Program-made: the position numbers and the translations under genes
Shown here: positions 37,479-46,942 of the stretch, in pieces
How the letters are laid out: each line of letters opens with the position of its first letter
Numbering within the stretch: position 1 is the first letter of the stretch
Source of the DNA: DAOTWP01 sp034435675
GTDB lineage: Bacteria; Chloroflexota; Anaerolineae; Aggregatilineales; Phototrophicaceae
Assembly: GCA_034435675.1 (NCBI GenBank)
Contig: DAOTWP010000291.1
Location: 5,509-69,508 of the forward strand
Direction: 5' to 3'
Length of the DNA: 64,000 bases
Notes under the pieces: model-generated
What the model saw: the letters and a program-made list of their open reading frames with translations, nothing else
Database searches by the model: none
What the model was told of the DNA's origin: nothing

Positions 37479-37611
37479 AAAACAATCTCCGTGCTGGTTC
37501 AGGAATGAAAAATAATCGTTGTTCAATCACTCAATGAGTCACCTGCCCCAACTCGCCCGGATAGCGCTCACGGTGCTGTCGCCAGGACACCCACAAAATG
37601 AGCGTATTGGG

Positions 37612-37640
37612 TGAACAAAGGGGTTAACCCCCTTGTCCAG
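37612..37640. repeat. Dispersed palindrome, copy 2
   Basis: TGAACAAAGGGG-TTAA-CCCCCTTGTCCAG, a slightly degenerate copy of the ACAAGGGG/CCCCTTGT element, between the esterase gene and ligase B. Confidence 0.8.
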
Positions 37641-37722
37641 CAGGTAACTTAACCCTGTCGGTGTCTTAAATCACAACAAAAAGGCACAAAGTACAAATGC
37701 GCTACCCTACGATAATCAGCGC

Positions 37723-37750
37723 ATTATAACGTATTTTTCCGGCGCGCAAA
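37723..37750 (-). promoter_or_regulatory. Possible promoter of ligases B and A
   Basis: On the minus strand TTTGCG (37750-37745), a 16-bp spacer, then TATAAT (37728-37723). A second TATAAT lies just upstream (37755-37750). The leader to the ATG at 37478 is about 240 nt and contains palindrome copy 2. Confidence 0.4.
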
Positions 37751-37768
37751 TTATACGCCCTGCCTGAA

Positions 37769-38488
37769 TTAATCGTGCCCGCCGATATACAATCTGACCA
37801 TCCTGTGCCAGTAGGGCCAGTCGTGCGCCCAGCTATCCCATTCACGCAGGCTGTTGCCGATCCCTTTGGACCACAGCAAGCCCGAAAAATCGCGGTTCTG
37901 CTGGATAAAACGATCGTCTCGCCCAATCGCCATGATGATGTCCTGACGGTAAAGTGCCTGCAAACGCGCGGGGTCATGCTCATGGGCGATGAACTGCATC
38001 GGGTTATTAAAATAGACATTTTCGTCGCTGTAGCCGCTGGTCATAAAGCGGATATCGAACATGCCGCTTAATGATAGAATGCGACCAACAAGTTCGGGGT
38101 GCTTGAGTCCGAACGTCATCGCATGATAACCGCCAAAACTCGCGCCCAGCGTAATCAGATAGGGGTTGGGGTTCTTTTGGTTCATCAGCGGCAGCACCTC
38201 GTGGTACAGATAGCTGTAATACTCGGTCTGGCGGTACGCCCGCCCGCCGGGGTGTGCCCACCAGCAGTACCAGCTCTCGCTATCTACGCTGTCCACACAG
38301 TAGACTTGCAGCCAGCCGTTGTGGATTTGCTCACCCAGGGCATCCCAGATTATCCCACGATCTTCCCACTCATAGAATCTGCCCTGCGACGTGGGAAACA
38401 CCAGCACCCGCGCCCCTGCATACCCCATGACCAGCAGTTCCATGTCCCGCCTTAAACGCGGGCTGTACCAGCGATGGTATTCTCTCAT
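37769..38488 (-). CDS. Esterase-family alpha/beta hydrolase
   Basis: 239 residues from ATG 38488 (AGGGAAG eight bases upstream). The nucleophile elbow is GASFGGYHA, the catalytic histidine is probably in SWAHDWPYW, and an acidic residue lies between. This matches the putative-esterase (PF00756-like) group. It is cytosolic, with no signal peptide. In this cluster it could cleave an ester, thioester or peptide product of the ligases. The substrate is not known. Confidence 0.8.
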   Translation of the reverse strand: MREYHRWYSPRLRRDMELLVMGYAGARVLVFPTSQGRFYEWEDRGIIWDALGEQIHNGWLQVYCVDSVDSESWYCWWAHPGGRAYRQTEYYSYLYHEVLPLMNQKNPNPYLITLGASFGGYHAMTFGLKHPELVGRILSLSGMFDIRFMTSGYSDENVYFNNPMQFIAHEHDPARLQALYRQDIIMAIGRDDRFIQQNRDFSGLLWSKGIGNSLREWDSWAHDWPYWHRMVRLYIGGHD

Positions 38489-38553
38489 GTTGATCTTCCC
38501 TGAAGGTTGTGTTGCAAAGCTGCGAATAGTCATGTTGTGAACAGGCAGGCGGG

Positions 38554-39732
38554 CTATGCGCCCAGCGCGCGCTGCACGGCTTCCGGGGCATTCAGCGCGC
38601 CGCCACCCTGCTGTGCTGTCGGAACTGTGTCAACCCGCCGCGCAGTAGCGACGAGAATTTGCTTGATCTGTGCCGGTGTGAGCTGCGGATTTACTTCCAG
38701 CATTTGCGCTACCACTGCGGAAACGATCGGCGCGGCAACCGATGTCCCATCCACATGCTGGTGATTGGCGTCAATCAATTTATGCGTGTGAATACGTTCC
38801 TGAAGCAGGTTGTAGACTTCATCGTTCGGGATTGCGGCGCTGCGCCATGTCAGCCCGAAATCTTCATAGCCCTGCCGTAGTGCCCGCCGTAGGGTTTTGG
38901 CGTCGCTGGATTGCAGCAGCGGACCGAGCCACTGTGCCTCGCGGGCGACAGTTGTACCGGGGAGAATTGGCGAGGGGATCCAGCGGGCAGGCGCGAGCAA
39001 ATCGGGCTTGGCGCTGCCGTCATATGCTGAGCCGTAATTGCTGCCATAGGCTACCCACAGCGCATGGTCCAGCGTATTCTGGTCATCCAGTCCGCCCACC
39101 GTAATTGCCTCCGCACTGCTGGCAGGCGGCACTAACCGTTCAACCGGTTGGTTGCCCGCCGCCGCGACGACGACCACACCCCCATCCGTAAGACCCCGCA
39201 CCAGCTCGTAGATCGGATGCTGTGGATCTGCGGACACAAAATCACCACCGACAGACAGATTGACCACCCGGATATTAAAGCGCTGATGATTGGCATTCAC
39301 CCACTGCAAACCGCGCAGAATATCGTCTTCCTTGATTTCCCAGCGTAAATTGCTGACTTTGATCAGCACGAGCTGCGCGCCCGAAGCGATACCGCGATAA
39401 CGCCCGGCTGAGACGCTGCCGTCCCCGGCGGCAATCACGCTGGTCATTTGTCCATGCCAGCTATAATTGTGCGCCTGTTGAAACCGCCGGCTGGCAGTGC
39501 TTTCGATAGCATAGCGGGCGGTGGCGTCCACATGCATCAGCACGCGGCTGGCAATGTCCGGATGCGGATAAAACCCGCTGTCAATGAATGCAATGACGAT
39601 ACCCTGCCCCGTGTAAGTGGGCAGCGCGCCTGTGCGTTCCGGCGTAGACAGCAGTGTCGGCGCACTGTTGGGGTAGGTGGGATAATTGGCAGTGAACAAC
39701 GGCATATGCTGGTTAATGACCCTGTGGAGCAT
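38554..39732 (-). CDS. Subtilisin-like serine protease (S8) without signal peptide
   Basis: 392 residues. The catalytic triad is visible: D51 in VIAFIDSGFYP, H93 in SWHGQMTSVIAAG and S331 in DGTSVAAPIVS, with the oxyanion asparagine region VVVAAAGNQPV. There is no signal peptide and no classic N-terminal propeptide, so it looks like an intracellular subtilase. It lies between ligase C and the esterase on the same strand, and may process a peptide or protein made or modified by the ligases. ATG 39732 lacks a ribosome site; ATG 39705 is an alternative. Confidence 0.88.
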   Translation of the reverse strand: MLHRVINQHMPLFTANYPTYPNSAPTLLSTPERTGALPTYTGQGIVIAFIDSGFYPHPDIASRVLMHVDATARYAIESTASRRFQQAHNYSWHGQMTSVIAAGDGSVSAGRYRGIASGAQLVLIKVSNLRWEIKEDDILRGLQWVNANHQRFNIRVVNLSVGGDFVSADPQHPIYELVRGLTDGGVVVVAAAGNQPVERLVPPASSAEAITVGGLDDQNTLDHALWVAYGSNYGSAYDGSAKPDLLAPARWIPSPILPGTTVAREAQWLGPLLQSSDAKTLRRALRQGYEDFGLTWRSAAIPNDEVYNLLQERIHTHKLIDANHQHVDGTSVAAPIVSAVVAQMLEVNPQLTPAQIKQILVATARRVDTVPTAQQGGGALNAPEAVQRALGA

Positions 39733-39810
39733 GCAAGGCTTGCAACGTGTTGTTTCTCTACTCTACACCGAAGTTTATGCTTGCATCTGTGAAATTGACC
39801 TGAAGTTTTC

Positions 39811-41007
39811 TCAATGCATGGGTTTATCACGCGGCGGCGCGACTGCCATGAAGTCATTCACAAAGCGCGGGTGATAATCAGCAAGCAGGGCGCTAACCCG
39901 GTCATAATCCGGCGATGCTACAATCAGACCAGCATGATACGCCATGTTCAGCCGCCAGACAACTTCCAGGTCACTGTAAGCTGACAAATCGGGATGTTCC
40001 TGTTTGGAGAGGGAAATCAGCAGTCCCGCTTGCTGCTGATGAATATCCGGCAGTTGGTATGCTTCACCGCGCAGGTGCGCCACCTCAATCCGCGCCCACT
40101 CCGCCCATAAATTCAGACTGCTTGCGGCTTGCACCAGATCAGCGATGTGCGCGCCACCGACACGCCCGGCAATTTCGAGGAAGTAGAAACGACCATCCGC
40201 GTGTGCCTTGATGTACTCGGCGTGTGCTGCCCCCTGGTGGATTTGCACCGCGTTAATCACCTGCGCGTTGACCTGCCGAATAGCAACAGCATCGGGATCA
40301 TCCGGTTGCAGCGTGCGTGTAATAAAGATACCCCCTTCATGCGCAACATTCATCGGGGGCGCGCCATATTTCTGCACACTGCAAAAGACGATCTCGCCAT
40401 CGACGATCAGCGAATCCGCATGATAAACATCGCCAGGGATATACTGCTCCAGAACGCGAAAAGACTGTTGATCACCTAGCTGATCCAGCCAGCGCCAGAC
40501 TTCCTCGTCATTGTGGCACTTTTTGATGCCCATTGCGCCCGCTTCAAGGCGCGGCTTCAACACCCAGGGCGGTGTCACGCTGCCCATATAGGCGCGCAAA
40601 CGGTCATAATTGTTCACGCCAATAAACGGCGGCACCAAAATGCCCGCCCGCTGTGTTTGCAGGCGCATCATCAGCTTATCGCGGAAATAGCGCGTCTGTG
40701 TAATCCCTGCGCCCTGTACTTGTAGGTGTTCCCGCAGTACTGCTGCCATCTCGACATCATATTCATCCAGCGGGACAATCGCCTGAAGATCATGTGAGCG
40801 CATCAGATAGGCGACCGCATAGAGCATATCAGGCAGTTTGGACAGATTCGGCATCAGGAACAGGCGATCAATGCTGCTCCATGCCCAGGGTTCATCTTTC
40901 AGACGTTCTTCAGTGACCAGAATCACATAGCAACCCTGCCGCTTAGCCTCCTCAAGGAAGGCGTTGCCTTTGAAGTAGCTGGAAATGCACAGAATGGTGT
41001 TTGACAT
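39811..41007 (-). CDS. ATP-grasp ligase C (carboxylate-amine ligase-like)
   Basis: 398 residues from ATG 41007. It has an N-terminal Rossmann-like domain (TILCISSYFKGNAFLEEAKR), the middle IVPLDEYDVEMAAVLRE as in many amino-acid ligases, then ATP-grasp: WVLKPRLEAGAMGIKK and the metal site YFLEIAGRVGGAHIADLV. The family joins carboxylates to amino acids or amines (PurK, BacD-like enzymes). It is the first gene of the cluster. A 12-bp perfect palindrome lies 86 bp upstream, between it and rocD. Confidence 0.82.
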   Translation of the reverse strand: MSNTILCISSYFKGNAFLEEAKRQGCYVILVTEERLKDEPWAWSSIDRLFLMPNLSKLPDMLYAVAYLMRSHDLQAIVPLDEYDVEMAAVLREHLQVQGAGITQTRYFRDKLMMRLQTQRAGILVPPFIGVNNYDRLRAYMGSVTPPWVLKPRLEAGAMGIKKCHNDEEVWRWLDQLGDQQSFRVLEQYIPGDVYHADSLIVDGEIVFCSVQKYGAPPMNVAHEGGIFITRTLQPDDPDAVAIRQVNAQVINAVQIHQGAAHAEYIKAHADGRFYFLEIAGRVGGAHIADLVQAASSLNLWAEWARIEVAHLRGEAYQLPDIHQQQAGLLISLSKQEHPDLSAYSDLEVVWRLNMAYHAGLIVASPDYDRVSALLADYHPRFVNDFMAVAPPRDKPMH

Positions 41008-41092
41008 AGGCTTAACCCAATTAACCGGCGGCAAGTGCGATGCCCGTGATGATAGCATGGGAAGTTCAAACGCTCAAAATTTCGCAGCTTGT

Positions 41093-41104
41093 GACAACGT
41101 TGTC
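41093..41104. promoter_or_regulatory. Perfect palindrome between ligase C and rocD
   Basis: GACAACGTTGTC, centred on AACGTT as in many LacI-family operators. It is in the 182-bp divergent region. A TATAAT at 41144-41149 faces rocD. Confidence 0.35.
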
Positions 41105-41189
41105 TGGTCTGATCTGGCACGCGCCTTTTTTGGCAATCTGCCTTATAATACAGGTATGAATTTATGTAGTTTGAACAAGGGGAAAGCCT

Positions 41190-42407
41190 ATGATCGATAC
41201 AAAGCTGCACACACAGGATTACATTGGTCTCGAAAAACAGTACAATGCCAACAATTACAAACCTCTTGATGTTGTGCTGGAGCGCGGTGAAGGCATCTGG
41301 GTGTGGGATGTCGAAGGCAAGCGCTATCTGGATTTTTTGAGCGCCTATTCGGCAGTGAATCAGGGGCACGCACACCCGCGTCTGGTCAAGGCGCTGGTGG
41401 ATCAGGCGGCGCGTCTGCCGCTGACCTCGCGCGCATTTCGCAATGACCAGTTGCCCCTGCTGGCAAAGGAACTGTGCGAGCTGCTCGGCTATGAAAAAGT
41501 GCTGCCGATGAACAGCGGCGCAGAAGCTGTTGAGACTGCACTGAAGATTACGCGCAAGTGGGGCTACAAGGTCAAGGGTGTGCCGGATAATCAGGCAGAA
41601 ATCATTACCTTCACGGGCAACTTTGCCGGGCGTACCATCTCGATCATCAGCTTTTCCCCGGAAGAACAGTACCGTGATGGTTTTGGACCTTTTACGCCGG
41701 GCTTCAAGATGGTTCCCTATGGTGATGCCGAAGCGCTGGCAGCCGCCATCACGCCCAATACGGTGGGGATCCTGATTGAGCCAATCCAGGGTGAAGGCGG
41801 CATCATTGTCCCGCCAGCAGGCTTTTTAAAGCGCGTGCGCGCATTGTGTGACGAACACAAGATCCTGCTGATTGCCGATGAAATCCAGACCGGATTGGGG
41901 CGCACCGGCAAACTGCTGGCATCCGAATGGGAAGGTGTGCGGGCAGATATGATTACGCTTGGCAAAGCGTTGTCCGGCGGGTTTTACCCCGTGTCTGCGG
42001 TGCTAACTGACAACCCGGTGATGGAGGTGATTAAACCTGGCGATCATGGTTCCACCTTTGGTGGCAATCCGTTGGGGGCGGCAGTGGCGCGCGAGGCGCT
42101 GCGGGTGTTAGTCGAAGAAGGCTTGATCGACAATGCACACCAGCAGGGTGAATACCTGATGGGACGGTTAAGACGCATCGAAAGCGAGCACATCAAGGAA
42201 GTGCGCGGACGCGGACTGCTGATTGGTGTTGAACTGCACCCCTCCGCTGGCGGCGCGCGACGCTTCTGCGAAGCGCTGAAGAGCGAAGGCTTGCTCTGCA
42301 AAGAAACCCATGACCATGTTATCCGTTTTGCTCCGCCGCTGGTCATCCAGAAAGAAGACATTGACTGGGCATTCGACAAAATCGAGCGCGTACTGATGAT
42401 GGAATAA
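41190..42407 (+). CDS. rocD: Ornithine--oxo-acid aminotransferase
   Basis: 405 residues, class III PLP aminotransferase. The start [19 protein letters not shown] is typical of RocD. The PLP lysine is K259 in [17 protein letters not shown], the Asp that holds the ring nitrogen is in [15 protein letters not shown], and the phosphate-binding STFGGNPLG follows. It converts ornithine and 2-oxoglutarate to glutamate semialdehyde and glutamate. AAGGGGAAAG is a strong ribosome site. A terminator follows at once. Divergence from ligase C may hint that amino-acid supply and the cluster are co-regulated, but this is speculative. Confidence 0.96.
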   Translation: MIDTKLHTQDYIGLEKQYNANNYKPLDVVLERGEGIWVWDVEGKRYLDFLSAYSAVNQGHAHPRLVKALVDQAARLPLTSRAFRNDQLPLLAKELCELLGYEKVLPMNSGAEAVETALKITRKWGYKVKGVPDNQAEIITFTGNFAGRTISIISFSPEEQYRDGFGPFTPGFKMVPYGDAEALAAAITPNTVGILIEPIQGEGGIIVPPAGFLKRVRALCDEHKILLIADEIQTGLGRTGKLLASEWEGVRADMITLGKALSGGFYPVSAVLTDNPVMEVIKPGDHGSTFGGNPLGAAVAREALRVLVEEGLIDNAHQQGEYLMGRLRRIESEHIKEVRGRGLLIGVELHPSAGGARRFCEALKSEGLLCKETHDHVIRFAPPLVIQKEDIDWAFDKIERVLMME

Positions 42408-42426
42408 CGTTACCAGATTAAACAGC

Positions 42427-42451
42427 GGGGGCACTTGCAGCAAGTGCCCCC
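42427..42451. terminator. Bidirectional terminator after rocD
   Basis: GGGGGCACTTG (42427-42437) pairs with CAAGTGCCCCC (42441-42451) around CAG. It is followed by GGTTTCT on the plus strand and GCTGTTTAAT on the minus strand. Confidence 0.9.
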
Positions 42452-42488
42452 GGTTTCTCATATTCAGCATCCACTTGTCGGGATTGGT

Positions 42489-43727
42489 TCAGCCCTTCAA
42501 TCCTGAAGTTGCCACGCCTTCGATAAAGTAGCGCTGTGCCACAATAAAGATCAAAATCGGCGGGATAATCGCTACCGCCGCGCCGGTCAGCACCAGATTG
42601 GGCTGGTCGGCGGCAATGTTGCTTAGGCGGATCAGCGACAGCGTGAGCACATGGTTCGGCTCGTTGCCTTCACCGATAATCAGCAGGGGCCACAGGAAAC
42701 TGTTCCACGCATACAGGAACGAGAAAATCCCCAGCGTGGCAATTGCCGGTGTACTCAACGGGACAAAGATTGTCCACAGAATACGGAAGCGGCTGCATCC
42801 GTCCAGCAGCGCTGCTTCTTCCAGTTCCTTTGGAATCGTGATGAAGAACTGGCGCATCAGGAAAGTGCCATAAGCGGTGAAAATCCAGGGCACAATCAGG
42901 CTGACGATGTGATTCTGCCAGCCAATCGTGACCATCAGGCGGTACAGCGGGATAATCAGCACCACAAACGGGATCATGATGGATCCCAGATAGGCGATAA
43001 ACAGCGTATCGCGCCCACGAAAACGCACCCGCGAGAAAGCGTACCCGCCGAAGATTGACGTAATCAACTGCCCCACCGTAACGCCTATAGTAACCAGCGT
43101 GGTGTTGACCAGCGCACGGTTGAGATTCAGCCCAAAAACGGTGGAGTAGTTTTCCACGCGGAAATCCACAACCTCGACCGAGGTGGCAGTGCGAGCCACC
43201 GCATACTGCACATCCTCAGCGTCATCTGGATTGATGAATAGATCCAGCGATCCCCGGTACGCCAGCAGCAGGGGAATTGGCTCACCGTCAACGGGCACTT
43301 CGTAGACGTCGAATGAGTCGGTGCTGCCATCACTCATCGGCACTGCGACCTGCTGCCCTGTGGGGCTGAGATCGTCAATCGGATACTGGACGAGAATTTC
43401 ACTCTCGCGTGGATTATCCCGGCTGATTAACTCGGCGGAGGTGAAGAAGCCAAAACGCACTTTCTCGCCGGTTTGCAGATACTGCCGTTCAACACCATCC
43501 ACGTCAAAAGTGTAAGCGTTCAGTTGTTCCCCGTTATATTCCACTGTCACCGGGCTGTAAGGCAGCAGGCGCGGTGGGTCATGAAACACATCGCTGGATG
43601 TTTTGAGCGATGTGGACATCATGTAGAGGAATGGGAACAGCATAATGAATGCGAAGAAGGTCAGTAGTGCGTAGACCACCAATCGCCCGAAATACCACCA
43701 AAAGTTCTTTTCCGGTACACGATCCAT
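42489..43727 (-). CDS. Sugar ABC transporter permease (MalG type)
   Basis: 412 residues, six membrane helices. The EAA loop that contacts the ATPase is EAALLDGCSRFRILWTIFVPL. Helix 1 (about 15-40) is followed by an unusual hydrophilic insert of about 140 residues (about 60-200; Asp/Val/Ser-rich beta type), before the other five helices. MalG-type permeases are normally about 280 residues. It is the last gene of the importer operon; the ATPase is not in the window and may be a shared MsmX-type subunit. Confidence 0.93.
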   Translation of the reverse strand: MDRVPEKNFWWYFGRLVVYALLTFFAFIMLFPFLYMMSTSLKTSSDVFHDPPRLLPYSPVTVEYNGEQLNAYTFDVDGVERQYLQTGEKVRFGFFTSAELISRDNPRESEILVQYPIDDLSPTGQQVAVPMSDGSTDSFDVYEVPVDGEPIPLLLAYRGSLDLFINPDDAEDVQYAVARTATSVEVVDFRVENYSTVFGLNLNRALVNTTLVTIGVTVGQLITSIFGGYAFSRVRFRGRDTLFIAYLGSIMIPFVVLIIPLYRLMVTIGWQNHIVSLIVPWIFTAYGTFLMRQFFITIPKELEEAALLDGCSRFRILWTIFVPLSTPAIATLGIFSFLYAWNSFLWPLLIIGEGNEPNHVLTLSLIRLSNIAADQPNLVLTGAAVAIIPPILIFIVAQRYFIEGVATSGLKG

Positions 43728-43738
43728 CGTTTGCGCTC

Positions 43739-45424
43739 CTAACTGTCATACGCCTGCGAACGCTGCAAACGGAACTGTGCCAGCGTCACCAGGAAAATTA
43801 ACCCGAACAACAGCCAGGCAATTGCCGACGCATAGCCAAAGTCAAAGAAGAAGAAGCCGCGATTGTATAGGTTATATACAACGGTGGTGGCATTGACCGG
43901 CATCGGACGCACAGAGATCAGGGCGTAGGGTTCGTTGAACACTTGCAGTCCGGTGATGATCGTTGTGATCATGACGAAGAATGTCGTCGGGGCAAGCAAT
44001 GGCAGGGTTACATTGCGGAATCGCTGCCAGCCGTTAGCGCCGTCTACGTAAGCGGCTTCGTACAGAATTTTGGGGATGCCCTGCAAGCCCGCCAGAAACA
44101 GCACCGTATTAAAGCCAATTACCTGCCACGCGGCAAGCAGCACGATAGCGAACAACTGTACGCCGGGGTCTGTCAGCCAGTTGATGTTGGGGTCAACGAT
44201 AGACATACCGAAGGTATTGTTGAGGAATGTGACAATACCTGTGATTACATAGTTGATAAACCCAATCGTGGGATCATACAACCAGCGCCAGATTAGTGCC
44301 GTGCCAACCACTGCCGCCACCGAAGGTACAAAGTAGACCGCGCGGAAGAATTTCATCCCCGCCAGTTTCGTGTTCATAATCATTGCCAGCAGCAGCGCCG
44401 GAATAATCGCCAGTGGCACCAGCACCAGACAGAATATCAGCGTGTTGCGTAGACTGTACCAGAACATAGGGTCACGCGCGCCCAGCACATAGCGGGTCGA
44501 GCCGATGACGATTTCGCCCAGTGCCGTAAAACCTGAGGACATCACGCTCTGTGTGTTGACAGTCATATCCTCAGTGGTGGCGATTTCAAGACTGAGGATG
44601 GTGGCATAGTTTTCCAAACCAATCACGTCAGGAACCTGCCCAACGGTATCGTTGGTAAAGCTGAGGTAAAACGACAGCAGCAAGGGACCGGCAAAAAACA
44701 GCATGAAGCCAATAATATTCGGCGACAGCATCAGCCAGCCCTGCCACGCCTCCTGCCCTTCCGGCTTCTCGTGAAAATGCACGCCCAGGCGCATCAACCG
44801 CCATGCGAGCACACCAGAAATAAGCATGACGCCGGTGGTGATCCACGTTTCAATCCGTCCATACGTTCCCAGAATAGCGCTGGCAGCGTCAAGGATTCCG
44901 GCACTGAGCAGAAACACGATCAGGGTCAGTGCGCCAAGTGCCACCGCCGCGCGCTCCAGCCACAACCGCACAGGACCGTCCTCAGGGAGCTTGCCACTCC
45001 CCCACCACAGCACCCAGGCAACCGGCAGCCCGATCAACCAGGGATAATGTGCCAGAATCGCCGGTGAGAGGTTGTCCATACCCAGAAACACGCCCCACAG
45101 ACTGAGCAGCACAAAACCACCCAGCACCATTGTTACGTAATTGATTACCATTGCAATGTACCGCCCTGCCGGGTGACGACGGCGCATCAATGGGATGCTC
45201 ACACCAGCGAGAATCGCCGGGAGAAGCGCAACATGCCCTATAAATACTTTTACCGGGCTTCCCAAACCAAAAAATGCTTCTTCAGCCTGAAAAATCGTAA
45301 CCGCCATCCAGAGGCTGGCAGCCACAATCACCAGCATCCAGACGCTAATAATCAGAAGAACACGGGGAGCCGTTATACCTCCGGCAACTTCACCCTGTCG
45401 TTGCTCGCTGATAGCCATATCCAT
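43739..45424 (-). CDS. Sugar ABC transporter permease (MalF type), N-terminally extended
   Basis: 561 residues from ATG 45424 (AGGGGG upstream). The last 300 residues are a standard MalF/UgpA permease (WLMLSPNIIGFMLFFAGPLL at its start; EAA loop EAAYVDGANGWQRFRNVTLPL). The first 200 residues add about six extra hydrophobic helices not needed for transport. A further insert of about 50 residues lies between core helices 1 and 2 (VIGLENYATIL onward). It lies between the binding protein and the MalG-type permease. Confidence 0.93.
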   Translation of the reverse strand: MDMAISEQRQGEVAGGITAPRVLLIISVWMLVIVAASLWMAVTIFQAEEAFFGLGSPVKVFIGHVALLPAILAGVSIPLMRRRHPAGRYIAMVINYVTMVLGGFVLLSLWGVFLGMDNLSPAILAHYPWLIGLPVAWVLWWGSGKLPEDGPVRLWLERAAVALGALTLIVFLLSAGILDAASAILGTYGRIETWITTGVMLISGVLAWRLMRLGVHFHEKPEGQEAWQGWLMLSPNIIGFMLFFAGPLLLSFYLSFTNDTVGQVPDVIGLENYATILSLEIATTEDMTVNTQSVMSSGFTALGEIVIGSTRYVLGARDPMFWYSLRNTLIFCLVLVPLAIIPALLLAMIMNTKLAGMKFFRAVYFVPSVAAVVGTALIWRWLYDPTIGFINYVITGIVTFLNNTFGMSIVDPNINWLTDPGVQLFAIVLLAAWQVIGFNTVLFLAGLQGIPKILYEAAYVDGANGWQRFRNVTLPLLAPTTFFVMITTIITGLQVFNEPYALISVRPMPVNATTVVYNLYNRGFFFFDFGYASAIAWLLFGLIFLVTLAQFRLQRSQAYDS

Positions 45425-45458
45425 AACTTTTTGCCCCCTGCCGGTTTCCATCCCCGGA

Positions 45459-45483
45459 GGGGCGAATCATAACGATTCGCCCC
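45459..45483 (-). terminator. Intercistronic hairpin after the binding-protein gene
   Basis: GGGGCGAATC (45459-45468) pairs with GATTCGCCCC (45474-45483) around five bases, between the binding protein and its first permease. No T-run follows. Such hairpins usually raise binding-protein levels by stabilising or partly terminating the mRNA. Confidence 0.6.
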
Positions 45484-45499
45484 CCGGTAAAGCCGTGAT

Positions 45500-46786
45500 T
45501 TATTCAGAGTCGAAGTACTGTTCGACCTGCGAGCAAATCGTGTCTGCAAATTCCTGCGCGCTCAGTTCGCCGTTGAAGACTGCGTTGACGGCGGTGCCAT
45601 ACGCGGCGTCAATAGCGGGCCAATCACCGTAGAACAGCGGGGCTTCGGTCACACCGACTGCCGCGCCGTCCACGAACACCTGATTATTCACGCCGCTGTC
45701 CGGCAGCGTGCCGAGGAACAGTTCAATCGCGGCGTCGGTTGCACGGCTGGGGATATTTGCACCCAGGCTGGCAATCTGCCCCTGAATTTCGGCGCTGGTC
45801 AGGCGGGTCACCAGATCCCACGCTTCTGCTGGGTGTGCGGTGTTGGCGTTGACCACATAAGCACCCCAGAACAGCCAGTTCGTCGGACCACCCGGACCTT
45901 CCGGCAGCGGACCCACGTTCCAGTTGAAGCTGGCATTGGCGATCGTGCCGGGGGTTGCCCAGCGCCCGTTCATGAACATACCCACTGTGCCCGCGAGGAA
46001 GGGCGGTTCAGAGTCTGTGCCCCACGGAATTGCCCAGCCATTGTCGAACAGGCTCTTGGCAGCTTCGAGACCCATAACAGTCGCTTCGTTGTTCAGCCCG
46101 CATGCGCGGAAGTCTTCGGTGAAGAAGCTGGAGCCAGCGCTGTTGACCCAGAAGCCCCAGTTCGCCCACCAGGCATTCATGCCGAAACCCGTGATGCCTT
46201 CACCCAGCCCACTGATTGCCTCTGCTGCGGCAAAGAATTCATCCCATGTCCAGGAATCGCCAGCGCCGGGATAGTCCAGACCAGCTTCGTCAAACAGATC
46301 GGCGTTGTAATACAGTGCGAATGCCGATACGTCACGCGGCAGACCCCACAGTGCCGGATCCTGTCCCTCGGTTGGGGTTTGCAGGAAGCCCATCGGACCA
46401 GCATAGAAATCAGTGGCGGCAAAATCTGCATCCGCGCCCGAAAGTTCAGCAAGGTTCAGAATCAGACCAGCTTCCGCAAAGCGTGCCACGTCCGTGCCGG
46501 GAATCCAGAACACATCGGGAGCCGTGCCCGCTTCGATTTCGGAAATCAGCACATCCTGATAGCTGGCAGTTTCAGAGCCACCGGGTTCATATTGCAGGGC
46601 TACACCGTCCCATGCTTCGTCAATCGCCTGGCTTGCGGCGGTGTAAACGTCAATTTCCGCCTGATTATCCGGGCGGGTACGCCAGCGCAGGGTGATTTCT
46701 TCGCTGCTTTCCTGCGCGAACACCAGCATGGTGGGCAGCATCAGCGCGAAAACGAACAGCACACTGATCAAAACACGCTTGTTCAT
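45500..46786 (-). CDS. Sugar ABC transporter substrate-binding protein
   Basis: 428 residues from ATG 46786 (GAGGAG nine bases upstream). Signal peptide MNKRVLISVLFVFALMLP, cleavage near VFAQES, with no lipobox cysteine. The mature part is an extracellular solute-binding protein of family 1 (PDVFWIPGTDVARFAEAG, LPRDVSAFALYYNADLF, AVNAVFNGE at the end). In a Chloroflexota cell without a typical outer membrane it would need to be held at the surface in another way. It precedes both permeases. The ligand is probably a galactoside, judged from the regulon. Confidence 0.94.
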   Translation of the reverse strand: MNKRVLISVLFVFALMLPTMLVFAQESSEEITLRWRTRPDNQAEIDVYTAASQAIDEAWDGVALQYEPGGSETASYQDVLISEIEAGTAPDVFWIPGTDVARFAEAGLILNLAELSGADADFAATDFYAGPMGFLQTPTEGQDPALWGLPRDVSAFALYYNADLFDEAGLDYPGAGDSWTWDEFFAAAEAISGLGEGITGFGMNAWWANWGFWVNSAGSSFFTEDFRACGLNNEATVMGLEAAKSLFDNGWAIPWGTDSEPPFLAGTVGMFMNGRWATPGTIANASFNWNVGPLPEGPGGPTNWLFWGAYVVNANTAHPAEAWDLVTRLTSAEIQGQIASLGANIPSRATDAAIELFLGTLPDSGVNNQVFVDGAAVGVTEAPLFYGDWPAIDAAYGTAVNAVFNGELSAQEFADTICSQVEQYFDSE

Positions 46787-46942
46787 TAGTTCCACTCCTC
46801 GAGATAGTGTGTTAAACAAGAGTAAGTGCTGCTGATCTCATATTAATCGTTCTCGACAATCACCCCCTTTCGGATCAGTGCGCTCCACAATTCGCCACAG
46901 GAAGCACCACGCCTCCGCATGATTGGCGTCTGTGGATCAGCA

